In this document: one piece after another, positions 1 to 5,329 of the stretch
Numbering within the stretch: the stretch's first letter is position 1
Layout of the letters: each line of letters opens with the position of its first letter
NCBI GenBank assembly: GCA_018262455.1
Contig: JAGSPR010000442.1
Location: forward strand, 1 to 5,329
From: Deltaproteobacteria bacterium
GTDB taxonomy: Bacteria > Myxococcota > Polyangia > Haliangiales > Haliangiaceae
DNA length: 5,329 nt
Reading direction: 5' to 3'
Made by a program: the position numbers and the translations under genes
The notes under the pieces: generated by a model
What the model saw: the letters and a program-made list of their open reading frames with translations, nothing else
The model's database searches: none
What the model was told of the DNA's origin: nothing

Positions 1-77
1 AGCGCACCCGTCAGCGCGCCGGAGGTCCGGAGCCGGGCGAGCGCGCGAGAGAACAGAGTCGAAGTCGGTTCAGCCAT
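1..77 (-). CDS. possible 5' end of a gene leaving the window
   Basis: An ATG at 77-75 opens a minus-strand frame of 25 codons, beginning MAEPTSTLFSRALARL, that stays open to the window edge. The other frames here either stop within the stretch or read as low-complexity Arg/Gly/Pro text, so this is the most protein-like reading. Only a weak GGG, 5 nt before the ATG, could serve as a ribosome binding site. It follows the cupin gene on the same strand after about 157 bp. Too little is visible to name a family, and it may be chance in GC-rich DNA. Confidence 0.3.
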   Translation of the reverse strand, partial: MAEPTSTLFSRALARLRTSGALTGA

Positions 78-158
78 AGGTGCCCGCACATCCCGCAACT
101 CGGATGCCACCTCGATCCACTGAGAGATCGCGGAGATGCCGCGGGGGCCGGGGGCCGA

Positions 159-177
159 ACGTTGTAAGCCACAACGT
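159..177. repeat. 7-5-7 inverted repeat, possible operator or weak terminator
   Basis: ACGTTGT and ACAACGT are perfect inverted arms separated by AAGCC. The site lies 58 bp downstream of the cupin stop and about 80 bp upstream of the possible start at 77. No T-run follows on either strand, so a classical intrinsic terminator is unlikely. The dyad is less GC-rich than its surroundings, which suits a dimeric regulator site better. No binding protein can be named. Confidence 0.45.
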
Positions 178-208
178 CTGGCTATCGGAGTTGCCGGTTG
201 CGTCCAAT

Positions 209-228
209 CGCTGCGGGAGCGCTGCGGG
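209..228. repeat. short tandem direct repeat (9 bp, 11-bp period)
   Basis: CGCTGCGGG occurs twice, at 209-217 and 220-228, with two bases between. The 11-bp period is close to one helical turn. It lies just past the cupin stop codon. It may be a simple duplication; no function is visible. Confidence 0.4.
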
Positions 229-234
229 CGATCG

Positions 235-621
235 TTAGCCCTTCATCGCGTTCAGCATGTGATCCATGACATTCGTGTGCTCGTGCTGCGGGCTGAACAG
301 GACGACCTCGGAGTCGTTGATCACGCGAACCGTGTGGCCGGGCGGCCAGTAGAACAAGTCGTTCTCCTTGCACGTGTCGATCTTGCCGTCGGTGTACGTG
401 ACGACGAGCTCGCCACTGATCATGTAGCCCCAGTGCGGCGCCTGGCAGCCGTCATCCTTGAGGCCCTTGAGGAGGGGCGCGATGTCGGTACCGGCGCCGA
501 GCGAGAAGTACTCCCCGCCCATCTTGCCGAAGCCAGTCGCATCGCCGAACTCGGTGGCCTGCCGCGCGACGGCGCCGGGAACGTTGATCTTCGCGGGAAT
601 CTGATCCTTGGAGACGCGCAT
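235..621 (-). CDS. small single-domain cupin protein
   Basis: This 128-residue protein is a compact single beta-barrel cupin, probably cytosolic: there is no signal peptide or membrane segment. The barrel core runs from about residue 37 to 111 and has the hallmarks of the PHWGY/PPGH cupin subgroup: P62-H63-W64-G65-Y66, the turn glycine in S69-G70-E71, then P93-P94-G95-H96 and a closing F109-S110-P111. The classical HxH of cupin motif 1 is absent: His63 falls where the motif-1 Glu normally sits, with Asp57 and Cys59 at the HxH positions. The C-terminal tail is His-rich (H113, H115, H121). The start at 621 is chosen because GAAAGG lies 9 nt upstream; the ATG at 630 touches that site, and a longer TTG start at 726 would fall in the promoter. 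The gene follows the TetR gene and has its own promoter with an embedded TetR-type operator. Enzyme, sensor or binding role is unknown. Confidence 0.9.
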   Translation of the reverse strand: MRVSKDQIPAKINVPGAVARQATEFGDATGFGKMGGEYFSLGAGTDIAPLLKGLKDDGCQAPHWGYMISGELVVTYTDGKIDTCKENDLFYWPPGHTVRVINDSEVVLFSPQHEHTNVMDHMLNAMKG

Positions 622-630
622 GATGGGCAT

Positions 631-636
631 CCTTTC
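631..636 (-). promoter_or_regulatory. ribosome binding site of the cupin gene
   Basis: GAAAGG on the minus strand lies 9 nt before the ATG at 621-619 and directly abuts the in-frame ATG at 630-628. The spacing decides for the downstream start. Confidence 0.7.
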
Positions 637-638
637 GT

Positions 639-659
639 GACCACCGACGAGCGGTGATC
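639..659 (-). promoter_or_regulatory. hairpin in the cupin 5' leader, next to the RBS
   Basis: The minus-strand transcript can fold GAUCACCG with CGGUGGUC, an 8-bp stem including one U-G pair, around a 5-nt loop (CUCGU). The stem ends 3 nt before the GAAAGG ribosome binding site, inside a predicted leader of about 70 nt. It could affect translation or mRNA stability. The pairing is seen in the sequence; the function is inferred. Confidence 0.45.
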
Positions 660-681
660 CGTGTGCAGGGGTAGCTGATAA

Positions 682-697
682 CAGACCGGTCGGTCTA
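682..697. promoter_or_regulatory. NemR-like TetR operator over the cupin promoter
   Basis: On the minus strand the site reads TAGACC-GACC-GGTCTG, and its inner 14 bp hold perfect 6-bp arms (AGACCG/CGGTCT). The E. coli NemR box, as I recall it, is TAGACC-N4-GGTCTA, so only the last base differs. The site starts one base after the -10 hexamer and covers the expected transcription start near 692, the classic position for a repressor. The neighbouring tetR product is NemR-like, which supports the pairing. I found no second copy upstream of tetR. Confidence 0.75.
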
Positions 698-698
698 T

Positions 699-726
699 TT
701 ATTACCCGAGCAATTCCAAGTGTCAA
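699..726 (-). promoter_or_regulatory. promoter of the cupin gene
   Basis: A perfect -35 hexamer TTGACA (726-721, minus strand) is followed after 16 bp by TAATAA (704-699), inside the most AT-rich patch in this part of the window. The -10 matches TATAAT only moderately. The -35 lies 13 bp beyond the tetR stop codon, so the cupin gene need not depend on readthrough from tetR. The predicted start near 692 leaves a leader of about 70 nt. Confidence 0.65.
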
Positions 727-739
727 CCGCTCCGCGGGC

Positions 740-1327
740 TCAGGTCCGGGTCACGACCCGGAAATAGAAATCGAGCATCTCGCCGAGCGGTGCGGCACTC
801 CGCTGGAGCCGGCTGCGCAGCGCCGCGCCCTCCCAGCAGTTGACCAACAGCATGGCCATCGCACGCGGATCGGCGCCGGCCGGCAACTCGCCGCGCGCCT
901 TCGCATCCGCCAGGCAGGTCGCGATCTGGTCGCCGATGGTCATCAGGCACGCGTCGATCTTCTTCCGGAACACGTCGCTCACGCCCGCGAGCTCCTGGCC
1001 GAGCCCGCCCAGCATGCAGCCGAGATATCCGTCGGAGCGATAGTGCTCGCGTGTGGCCTCGAAGAAGCTGCGCACGCGCTGCAGCGGTGGCCTGCTGGTG
1101 TCGGACAGGCAGGCGTCGAGACCCTCGTGAACGCCGACCATGTAGAGGTCGACGACCTGGAGGGCGAAGTCCTCCTTGCTCTTGAAGTGGTGATAGAACG
1201 AGCCCTTCGGCGTACCCGTCGCGTCGAGCAGCGCCTGGACCCCGAGGTCGTTGTAGCCACGCTCGAGCAGCATCGAGAGTCCCGCCTCGAGGAGCTGTCG
1301 TTTGGTCGGATGCATTGGCTCGGGCAT
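740..1327 (-). CDS. TetR/AcrR family repressor, NemR-like
   Basis: A DNA-binding repressor of 195 residues, normal for the family. The N-terminal helix-turn-helix domain spans about residues 7-53. Its recognition region T39-P40-K41-G42-S43-F44-Y45-H46-H47-F48-K49-S50-K51 closely matches the VPKGSFYHYFRSK of E. coli NemR. The all-helical C-terminal domain carries G103-C104 in GYLGCMLG, which aligns with the SGCLTVKL of NemR, whose Cys106 senses hypochlorite, quinones and other electrophiles. Other cysteines are C73, C127, C138 and C164. A NemR-type box lies over the promoter of the downstream cupin gene, its likely target. The gene starts about 46 bp after the kinase stop, so it may be co-transcribed with the kinase. 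No start has a clear ribosome binding site: a GTG at 1357 (10 residues longer) and an ATG at 1315 are also possible. Family assignment is firm; NemR-like chemistry is inferred. Confidence 0.92.
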   Translation of the reverse strand: MPEPMHPTKRQLLEAGLSMLLERGYNDLGVQALLDATGTPKGSFYHHFKSKEDFALQVVDLYMVGVHEGLDACLSDTSRPPLQRVRSFFEATREHYRSDGYLGCMLGGLGQELAGVSDVFRKKIDACLMTIGDQIATCLADAKARGELPAGADPRAMAMLLVNCWEGAALRSRLQRSAAPLGEMLDFYFRVVTRT

Positions 1328-1373
1328 GGCGCGTGAGTCGCGGACGTTCAGCGGCACCGTGAACGCCAGGCTC

Positions 1374-3710
1374 TCACGTTCCCGAGATCACAACTCGAAG
1401 CCGCTCGAGGACGATCGGCTTGGCAAGGTGCTGGTCGAAGCCGGAGCCGAGAGCACGCGCCACATCCTCCGGTGCAGCATAGCCCGACAGGGCGACCAGC
1501 CGTGTCGACGACAGCGCCCCGTCACTCTTCAGCTCGCGCGCGACGTCGTAGCCACTCATGCCGGGGAGGCCGAGATCGCACAGCACGATATCGGGCTGGA
1601 GCTCGCGCGCGGTGCGGAGGCCCGCGACGCCGTCGTGCACGATCTCGACCTCGTGACCGTCGAGCTCGAGGATCATGCCCAACGCCTCGGCCGCATCGGA
1701 GTTGTCCTCGATGATCAGGATGCGCCGGGTCCCGGGCGGCGAGAGCCCACGCGCCCGCGACGCGACCGTGCGTGGTGGTGATCGATCGAGCGGGAGGTGC
1801 ACGACGAACTCGGCGCCCGTGCCCTCGCCCGCGCTGCGCACGCTGACCTCGCCGCCGTGCAGCTCGACCAGCCCCTTGACGAGGGCCAGCCCGAGCCCGA
1901 GCCCGCCCATGGTGCGATCGAGGGTGCGGTCCGCCTGCGCGAACGGCTGGAACAATCGCTCGATGATCGTGGAGTCGATGCCCGCGCCGGTGTCGGCGAC
2001 GCGCAGCACCGCACGGCCGTCGGCGGCCTCGGCGACCGAGACCGTGGTGAGCCCACCGCGCGGCGTGAACTTGACCGCGTTGTGGAGCAGGTTGCCGATC
2101 ACCTGCGTGAGCCGCGCTGCGTCGCCGTTCACGATCAGGGGCCTCCCTGCGAGCTTCGCTTCGAGGCGAACGCCGTGGCTCGCGAAGGCCGCCTGGTGAT
2201 CCTCGACCAACGTGCTCACCAGCTGATCGACGTCGAGGGGCGTGCGCTGCAGCTGGACCTTGTTCTGTGTGATCCGGCTGACGTCGAGAAGATCGTCGAC
2301 CAGGCGGGCGAGCTGCGTGACCTGCCGCTCGATGATGCCGGTGGCGCGGCGGGCTGGGCCGTCCGCCGCCGCGACGTGCTCGACGACATGGAGGCCGTTC
2401 CGGATCGCCGCCAGCGGATTGCGCAGCTCGTGGGACAGGACCGCGATGAACTCGTTCTTGCGGTGATTGAGGTCGCGAAGCTCCTCGACGAGCCGCTGCT
2501 GCGCCGTGACGCTGGCACACAGCTTCGCTTCGGCGCGCTTGCGCTCGGTCACGTCGAACCCCACGCCGATCACGCCATCGATGCGGCCCCGGGCGTCGAT
2601 ACTCGGGGCGTAGATCGCCTCGAATTCGATGGGGCCCACGCTCGAGGTCAGGATGGTCTGGTCTCCCGCGAGTGCCCGCCGGAACGCGTCGGCGAACCCA
2701 GCGACATGCTCGTAGATGTCCAGCGCGCGCGTCCCGACCAGCTCGCCGGGCTTCACGCCGAGCTTCTCGAGCGCGCGACCCTCCGAGAACGTGAACACAC
2801 CGTCTCGATCGAGCGCGAACAGCACGATCGGCGCCCCGGCGACGACCGTGTGCAGGAGCTCGGCCGTGCGTCGAGCCCCTGCCTCGGTGCGCTTGCGATC
2901 GGTGATGTCCTGGTTGGTGCCCGCCATCGTGATCGGCGTGCCGTGCGCATCGCAGGTGGTCCTGGCTCGGCCGAAGAGGTCTCGCACCTGGCCGTCCGCC
3001 CTCACGATGCGGTACTCGCGCTCGTGCTCCCCCGCGATCAGCGTGGCCGTGAACGCCTGCTCGAACATCGCCCGATCGTCAGGATGGATGAGGTCGAGGA
3101 AGGTCTGCTGGGTCACGACCCTCCCCACCGGGACGCCGTGGATCCGGTACTGCTCGTCCGACCACCAGTTCGCCCCCGTCCGCAGGTCGAGCTCCCACGC
3201 GCCGATGCTGGCGATCCGGTGTGCCTCGGCGAGCCGTTGCTCGCTCGTGCGCAGGGCGTCCTGAGCGGCCTTGCGCTCGGTCACGTCGTGGCCGATCGCG
3301 AGCAAGCCCGTGGGGGTGCCCTCGGCGTCGCGCAGTAGCTCGTCGGTCCACTCGATCTCTCGCTCCTCGCCATCGCGCGTGACGATCGCGTTCACGTTGC
3401 CGCGCACTCGCGCGCCGGCGAAGCTCTCCTGAAACAGCGAGCGAATGCGGTCGTGATCGTGGCCGGGCAGGAACGTGGAGAACCAGTCCTTGCCCTGGAT
3501 CTCGTCGAGGCGATAGCCGGTGAGCCTCTCGAAGTAGGGGTTCGCGTACTGGATCGCGCCATCCGCGTCGAGCAGGAGGATCATCACGGGCGCGGCCTCG
3601 AGGACCCGCTCGCCAAGCTCGGTGTAGTGAGTCGCGGCCTGCCGGGCGCCTCGCGCCGCGCCGGTGGTTCCCTGGGTCGTTGTCTTGTCGCCCATGACTG
3701 TCCCATTCAT
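1374..3710 (-). CDS. hybrid sensor histidine kinase, PAS-PAS-PAS-HisKA-HATPase-REC
   Basis: A 778-residue cytosolic hybrid two-component kinase with no membrane segment. It has three PAS/PAC units, about residues 33-147, 165-274 and 285-392, ending in the PAC-like signatures HDVTERK, QDITDRK and FDVTERK. The second is PAS_3-like, with IHPDDR at 208-213. A short helical linker (391-420) leads to HisKA with the H-box SHELRN: His427 is the phosphorylated residue, and Glu428 and Asn431 complete HExxN. The ATPase domain shows the N-box N540-LLHN-A545, the G1 motif DTGAGID (573-579), the F-box LFQPF (586-590) and the G2 motif GGLGLGL (602-608). The receiver (662-777) has E668-D669, phosphoacceptor Asp712, Ser742 and Lys764. 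There is no Hpt domain and no DNA-binding output. No LOV cysteine motif is present in the PAS units, so the ligand is unknown. The ATG at 3695, with GGGA 5 nt upstream, is an alternative start giving 773 residues. The gene follows the CBS gene by 91 bp. Confidence 0.95.
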   Translation of the reverse strand: MNGTVMGDKTTTQGTTGAARGARQAATHYTELGERVLEAAPVMILLLDADGAIQYANPYFERLTGYRLDEIQGKDWFSTFLPGHDHDRIRSLFQESFAGARVRGNVNAIVTRDGEEREIEWTDELLRDAEGTPTGLLAIGHDVTERKAAQDALRTSEQRLAEAHRIASIGAWELDLRTGANWWSDEQYRIHGVPVGRVVTQQTFLDLIHPDDRAMFEQAFTATLIAGEHEREYRIVRADGQVRDLFGRARTTCDAHGTPITMAGTNQDITDRKRTEAGARRTAELLHTVVAGAPIVLFALDRDGVFTFSEGRALEKLGVKPGELVGTRALDIYEHVAGFADAFRRALAGDQTILTSSVGPIEFEAIYAPSIDARGRIDGVIGVGFDVTERKRAEAKLCASVTAQQRLVEELRDLNHRKNEFIAVLSHELRNPLAAIRNGLHVVEHVAAADGPARRATGIIERQVTQLARLVDDLLDVSRITQNKVQLQRTPLDVDQLVSTLVEDHQAAFASHGVRLEAKLAGRPLIVNGDAARLTQVIGNLLHNAVKFTPRGGLTTVSVAEAADGRAVLRVADTGAGIDSTIIERLFQPFAQADRTLDRTMGGLGLGLALVKGLVELHGGEVSVRSAGEGTGAEFVVHLPLDRSPPRTVASRARGLSPPGTRRILIIEDNSDAAEALGMILELDGHEVEIVHDGVAGLRTARELQPDIVLCDLGLPGMSGYDVARELKSDGALSSTRLVALSGYAAPEDVARALGSGFDQHLAKPIVLERLRVVISGT

Positions 3711-3801
3711 TGATACCGGGTTGTCACGGCCGCATCCCGCGGAAAAGGATCCGGAATTCCCGCATTTTTCGGTGTCGGTCCGTCGGCCCGAGCCGCACGC
3801 G

Positions 3802-4260
3802 CTAGGCCTGGACCGGCGGCTGATCGAACGGGAGCCCGCTGAGTGCCCGGTGGGCGACGACCATGATGTCGGTCGCGGTCACGATGCCGATCGGACGCCG
3901 GCTGGCGTCGACGATCGGGATCGCACTGAACTTGCCGTTCACCATCCGCTCGATCACGACCACCGCCGGGGTGTCGGCCGTGGCGGTCTGGACCTCGCGG
4001 TTCATGATCGTTCCGACCGGCGCGCCCAGGTTGCCGCGGGCGGCGAGGGCGCGGGTCACGTCGCGATCGGACACGATGCCGACCAGCTGGCCCTGGAAGT
4101 CGACCACCAGCAAGTGCCTGATCTCGTCGAGCTCCATCTCCCAGCTCGCGAGGCTCAGCGGCTCGTCTTCGTGAGCGGTCCGCAGGGTGCGTCTCATGAT
4201 CTCGCCGGTCAGCAGCGTCCTGGTCATGCTGCTTCGGACTTTCACGTCGCGTGCCGGCAC
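3802..4260 (-). CDS. paired CBS-domain protein
   Basis: A 152-residue protein made almost entirely of two CBS domains (about residues 16-77 and 80-142), a Bateman module with no attached enzyme or channel. Each domain ends in the usual phosphate-contacting signature: G61-IVSDRD-V68 and G125-IVTATD-I132. The second domain opens with I85-M86-N87, as in many stand-alone CBS proteins. Such modules commonly bind AMP, ATP or related nucleotides and act by regulating partners; the ligand here is unknown. The GTG start at 4260 is chosen because AGGA lies 9 nt upstream; an ATG at 4227 would trim 11 residues that precede the fold. The kinase gene follows 91 bp downstream on the same strand, and the SDR gene diverges on the other side. 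The neighbourhood suggests, but does not show, a role in signal input to the kinase. Confidence 0.92.
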   Translation of the reverse strand: MPARDVKVRSSMTRTLLTGEIMRRTLRTAHEDEPLSLASWEMELDEIRHLLVVDFQGQLVGIVSDRDVTRALAARGNLGAPVGTIMNREVQTATADTPAVVVIERMVNGKFSAIPIVDASRRPIGIVTATDIMVVAHRALSGLPFDQPPVQA

Positions 4261-4269
4261 CGCGGCGGA

Positions 4270-4273
4270 TCCT
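4270..4273 (-). promoter_or_regulatory. ribosome binding site supporting the GTG start of the CBS gene
   Basis: AGGA on the minus strand lies 9 nt before the GTG at 4260-4258. No comparable site precedes the in-frame ATG at 4227. The start codon itself lies in a 10-bp perfect palindrome, GTGCCGGCAC (4251-4260). Confidence 0.5.
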
Positions 4274-4304
4274 GCGCTCGATCCCGGCCGGAACGCGCAG
4301 ACTT

Positions 4305-4318
4305 TGCCGGACCCGGCA
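4305..4318. repeat. 6-2-6 palindrome upstream of the CBS gene
   Basis: TGCCGG-AC-CCGGCA has perfect 6-bp arms, 45 bp upstream of the CBS start. The same TGCCGG/CCGGCA halves are fused in the palindrome at 4251-4260 over the start codon. The pair may be regulator sites for the CBS gene, but GC-rich palindromes arise easily by chance at this composition. Confidence 0.35.
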
Positions 4319-4338
4319 CGTGAGGGTCGTAGCGTGCG

Positions 4339-4362
4339 GGGTCGACCTGCGCTGCTCGACCC
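4339..4362. repeat. inverted repeat in the divergent intergenic region
   Basis: GGGTCGA and TCGACCC form perfect 7-bp arms around a 10-nt loop. Two more pairs form if one G is bulged. It sits near the middle of the gap between the divergent CBS and SDR genes, a usual place for an operator serving one or both. The remainder of the 4261-4504 gap shows no convincing gene. Confidence 0.4.
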
Positions 4363-4429
4363 GCGAACAGTGCGATGCGAGGGCAGGGGACCGCCGGCCG
4401 AGCTTCCAGACGTACGCCGTAAGTATCAA

Positions 4430-4458
4430 TTGACAGGCCGGCGGGCTGCTGGTCGCTT
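4430..4458 (+). promoter_or_regulatory. candidate promoter of the SDR gene
   Basis: A perfect TTGACA (4430-4435) lies in an AT-rich island inside a near-palindrome (4424-4435, core TCAATTGA). The hexamer 17 bp further on, TCGCTT at 4453-4458, is a poor -10. The plus-strand position upstream of the SDR start fits. On the minus strand the same island gives TTGATA, a possible -35 for the CBS gene. Confidence is limited by the missing -10. Confidence 0.3.
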
Positions 4459-4504
4459 ACCGCATGAGTACGCGATGGAGAAGACCCTGCACGCAGTCGA
4501 CCCG

Positions 4505-5329
4505 ATGAGCGCACGCTCTGCCCTCGGGAAACGCACGACCGCCGTCGAGGCTCTGCGCGGCCAGCGACTCGACGGGCGCACCGCCATCGTCACCGGGGCG
4601 AGCTCGGGGATCGGCGTCGAGACCGCCCGCGCATTGGCGTTCGCCGGCGCCCACGTGGTGCTGGCCTGCCGTTCGGTGGCGTCGGGAGAGCAGGTGGCGG
4701 CGACGCTCCGCGCCGAGCTGCCGAACGACGCCGGCCGGCTCGAGGTGGCGGCGCTCGACCTCGCCGATCTCGACTCGGTACGCGCGTTCATCCAGGGTTT
4801 CCTCGCCTCGGGGCGCACGCTCGACCTGCTCATCAACAACGCGGGCGTGATGGCGCGACCGCTCACGCTCACGGCGCAGGGCATCGAGTCGCAGCTCGGC
4901 ATCAACCACCTGGGCCACTTCGCGCTCACGACCGGGCTGTTGCCTGTGCTCGGCCCCACGGGCCGGGTGGTCACCGTCGCCAGCTCGGTTCACACCCGCG
5001 GCAAGGGAACGAACGTCCTCGACACGCTGACCTCAGATCGTGCGTTCACCACCCGCCGCTACTCGCGTTACGGCTCCTACGACGACTCCAAGCTCGCCAA
5101 CGTGCTGTTCACCCGCGGCCTGGCCACGCGACTCGCTCCTGGGCAGTCGGCCTACTCGATTCACCCGGGCGTGATCGGCACCAACCTCGCGCGTAGCATG
5201 GGAGTGATCGGCAAGGTGTTCGTGTTGTTCCTCAAGGGGTTCGCGAAGAGCCCGGCGCAGGGCGCGGCGACCAGCGTGTTCGCCGCCACGGCTCCCGAGC
5301 TCGCCGGGCAGTCGGGCATCTACCTGGCC
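4505..5329 (+). CDS. short-chain dehydrogenase/reductase, retinol-dehydrogenase/TIC32-like, 3' end missing
   Basis: The first 275 residues of a classical SDR oxidoreductase; the C-terminus lies beyond the window. The Rossmann fold starts with T30-G31-A32-S33-S34-G35-I36-G37, and A54-C55-R56 after strand 2 suggests NADP(H). Further signatures are N111-N112-A113-G114, the catalytic Asn134 in INHLGHF, Ser160/Ser161 and Y192-D193-D194-S195-K196, giving a complete Asn-Ser-Tyr-Lys set. LACRS, GVM, NHLGHF, SKLANVLFTR and HPGV resemble the retinol dehydrogenase 11-14, WWOX and TIC32 branch, as does the pre-Rossmann GxxTTAxExxxG segment (8-19). In bacteria such proteins act on varied lipophilic carbonyls or alcohols, so the substrate is unknown. 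No clear ribosome binding site precedes this ATG. An in-frame ATG at 4475 would add 10 residues and also lacks one. It is transcribed away from the CBS gene. Confidence 0.9.
   Translation, partial: MSARSALGKRTTAVEALRGQRLDGRTAIVTGASSGIGVETARALAFAGAHVVLACRSVASGEQVAATLRAELPNDAGRLEVAALDLADLDSVRAFIQGFLASGRTLDLLINNAGVMARPLTLTAQGIESQLGINHLGHFALTTGLLPVLGPTGRVVTVASSVHTRGKGTNVLDTLTSDRAFTTRRYSRYGSYDDSKLANVLFTRGLATRLAPGQSAYSIHPGVIGTNLARSMGVIGKVFVLFLKGFAKSPAQGAATSVFAATAPELAGQSGIYLA

Noticed and set aside
136..657. A 173-codon plus-strand frame opposite the cupin gene
   Set aside because: It has no recognisable motif and lies opposite a cupin gene with motifs, a ribosome binding site and a promoter.
622..726. 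A longer cupin start at the TTG at 726, or the ATG at 630
   Set aside because: The TTG is the first half of the -35 box, and the extension runs through the -10 and operator. The ATG at 630 touches the ribosome binding site with no spacer.
1358..1382. Small overlapping inverted repeats (GAACG/CGTTC and CGTGA/TCACG) between the kinase and tetR genes
   Set aside because: They have 5-bp arms, are mutually exclusive and have no T-run, which is within chance expectation at this composition.
2650..3110. Further GGTCT/AGACC half-sites inside the kinase gene as extra NemR boxes
   Set aside because: None has the second arm at the 4-bp spacing, and they lie within coding sequence.
1797..3338. A 513-codon plus-strand open frame opposite the kinase gene
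   Set aside because: The minus-strand frame here has clear PAS, HisKA and HATPase motifs. The plus-strand frame is an Arg/Asp/Glu/Leu-rich mirror of the kind GC-rich codon bias makes opposite real genes.
2535..3620. Blue-light (LOV) or FixL-type heme sensing by the PAS domains
   Set aside because: No NCRFLQ-like cysteine motif and no obvious heme-ligand histidine signature is present in the three PAS units, so no cofactor is claimed.
3711..3801. Terminator or promoter between the CBS and kinase genes, with GAAAA and TTTTC arms around a GGAATTCC palindrome
   Set aside because: The arms pair for only 5 bp around a long loop and no -10/-35 pair with good spacing is seen, so it is not called as a site.
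4426..4993. Two overlapping minus-strand open frames opposite the SDR gene
   Set aside because: They lie opposite a complete SDR signature set, have no family motifs and are Arg/Ala/Ser-rich shadow translations.

Overview
This window comes from a GC-rich bacterial chromosome (roughly two thirds G+C or more by eye, with strong G/C bias at third codon positions). The gene set is a soluble multi-PAS hybrid histidine kinase, a paired-CBS protein, a NemR-like TetR regulator, a small cupin and a retinol-dehydrogenase-like SDR. It would fit Myxococcota, other high-GC proteobacteria or Actinobacteria; the sequence alone does not decide between them. I see no RNA genes, CRISPR arrays, insertion sequences or phage genes.

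Layout. Four complete genes lie on the minus strand, in transcription order: a two-CBS-domain protein (4260-3802), a cytosolic hybrid sensor kinase with three PAS domains, HisKA, HATPase and a C-terminal receiver (3710-1374), a TetR/NemR-type repressor (1327-740) and a 128-residue cupin (621-235). At the right edge an SDR oxidoreductase runs on the plus strand from 4505 and is cut by the window end. It is divergent from the CBS gene across about 240 bp that contain inverted repeats and a TTGACA box. At the left edge a minus-strand gene may begin at 77 and leave the window.

The best-supported regulatory unit is tetR-cupin. Just after the tetR stop there is a consensus -35 (TTGACA), an AT-rich -10 and, immediately downstream across the expected transcription start, the palindrome TAGACC-GACC-GGTCTG. 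This is one base from the E. coli NemR box as I recall it (TAGACC-N4-GGTCTA). The TetR protein carries a Gly-Cys at the position of NemR Cys106, the bleach/electrophile-sensing cysteine. The simplest reading is that the TetR protein represses the cupin gene and is released by reactive electrophiles or oxidants. The cupin leader also contains an 8-bp hairpin 3 nt upstream of the ribosome binding site.

The CBS protein and the hybrid kinase are adjacent and co-directional, and may form a cytosolic sensing pair (adenine nucleotide and an unknown PAS ligand or redox cue). No partner histidine phosphotransferase or output regulator is in the window. The link between the kinase/CBS pair and the TetR/cupin pair is only gene order.
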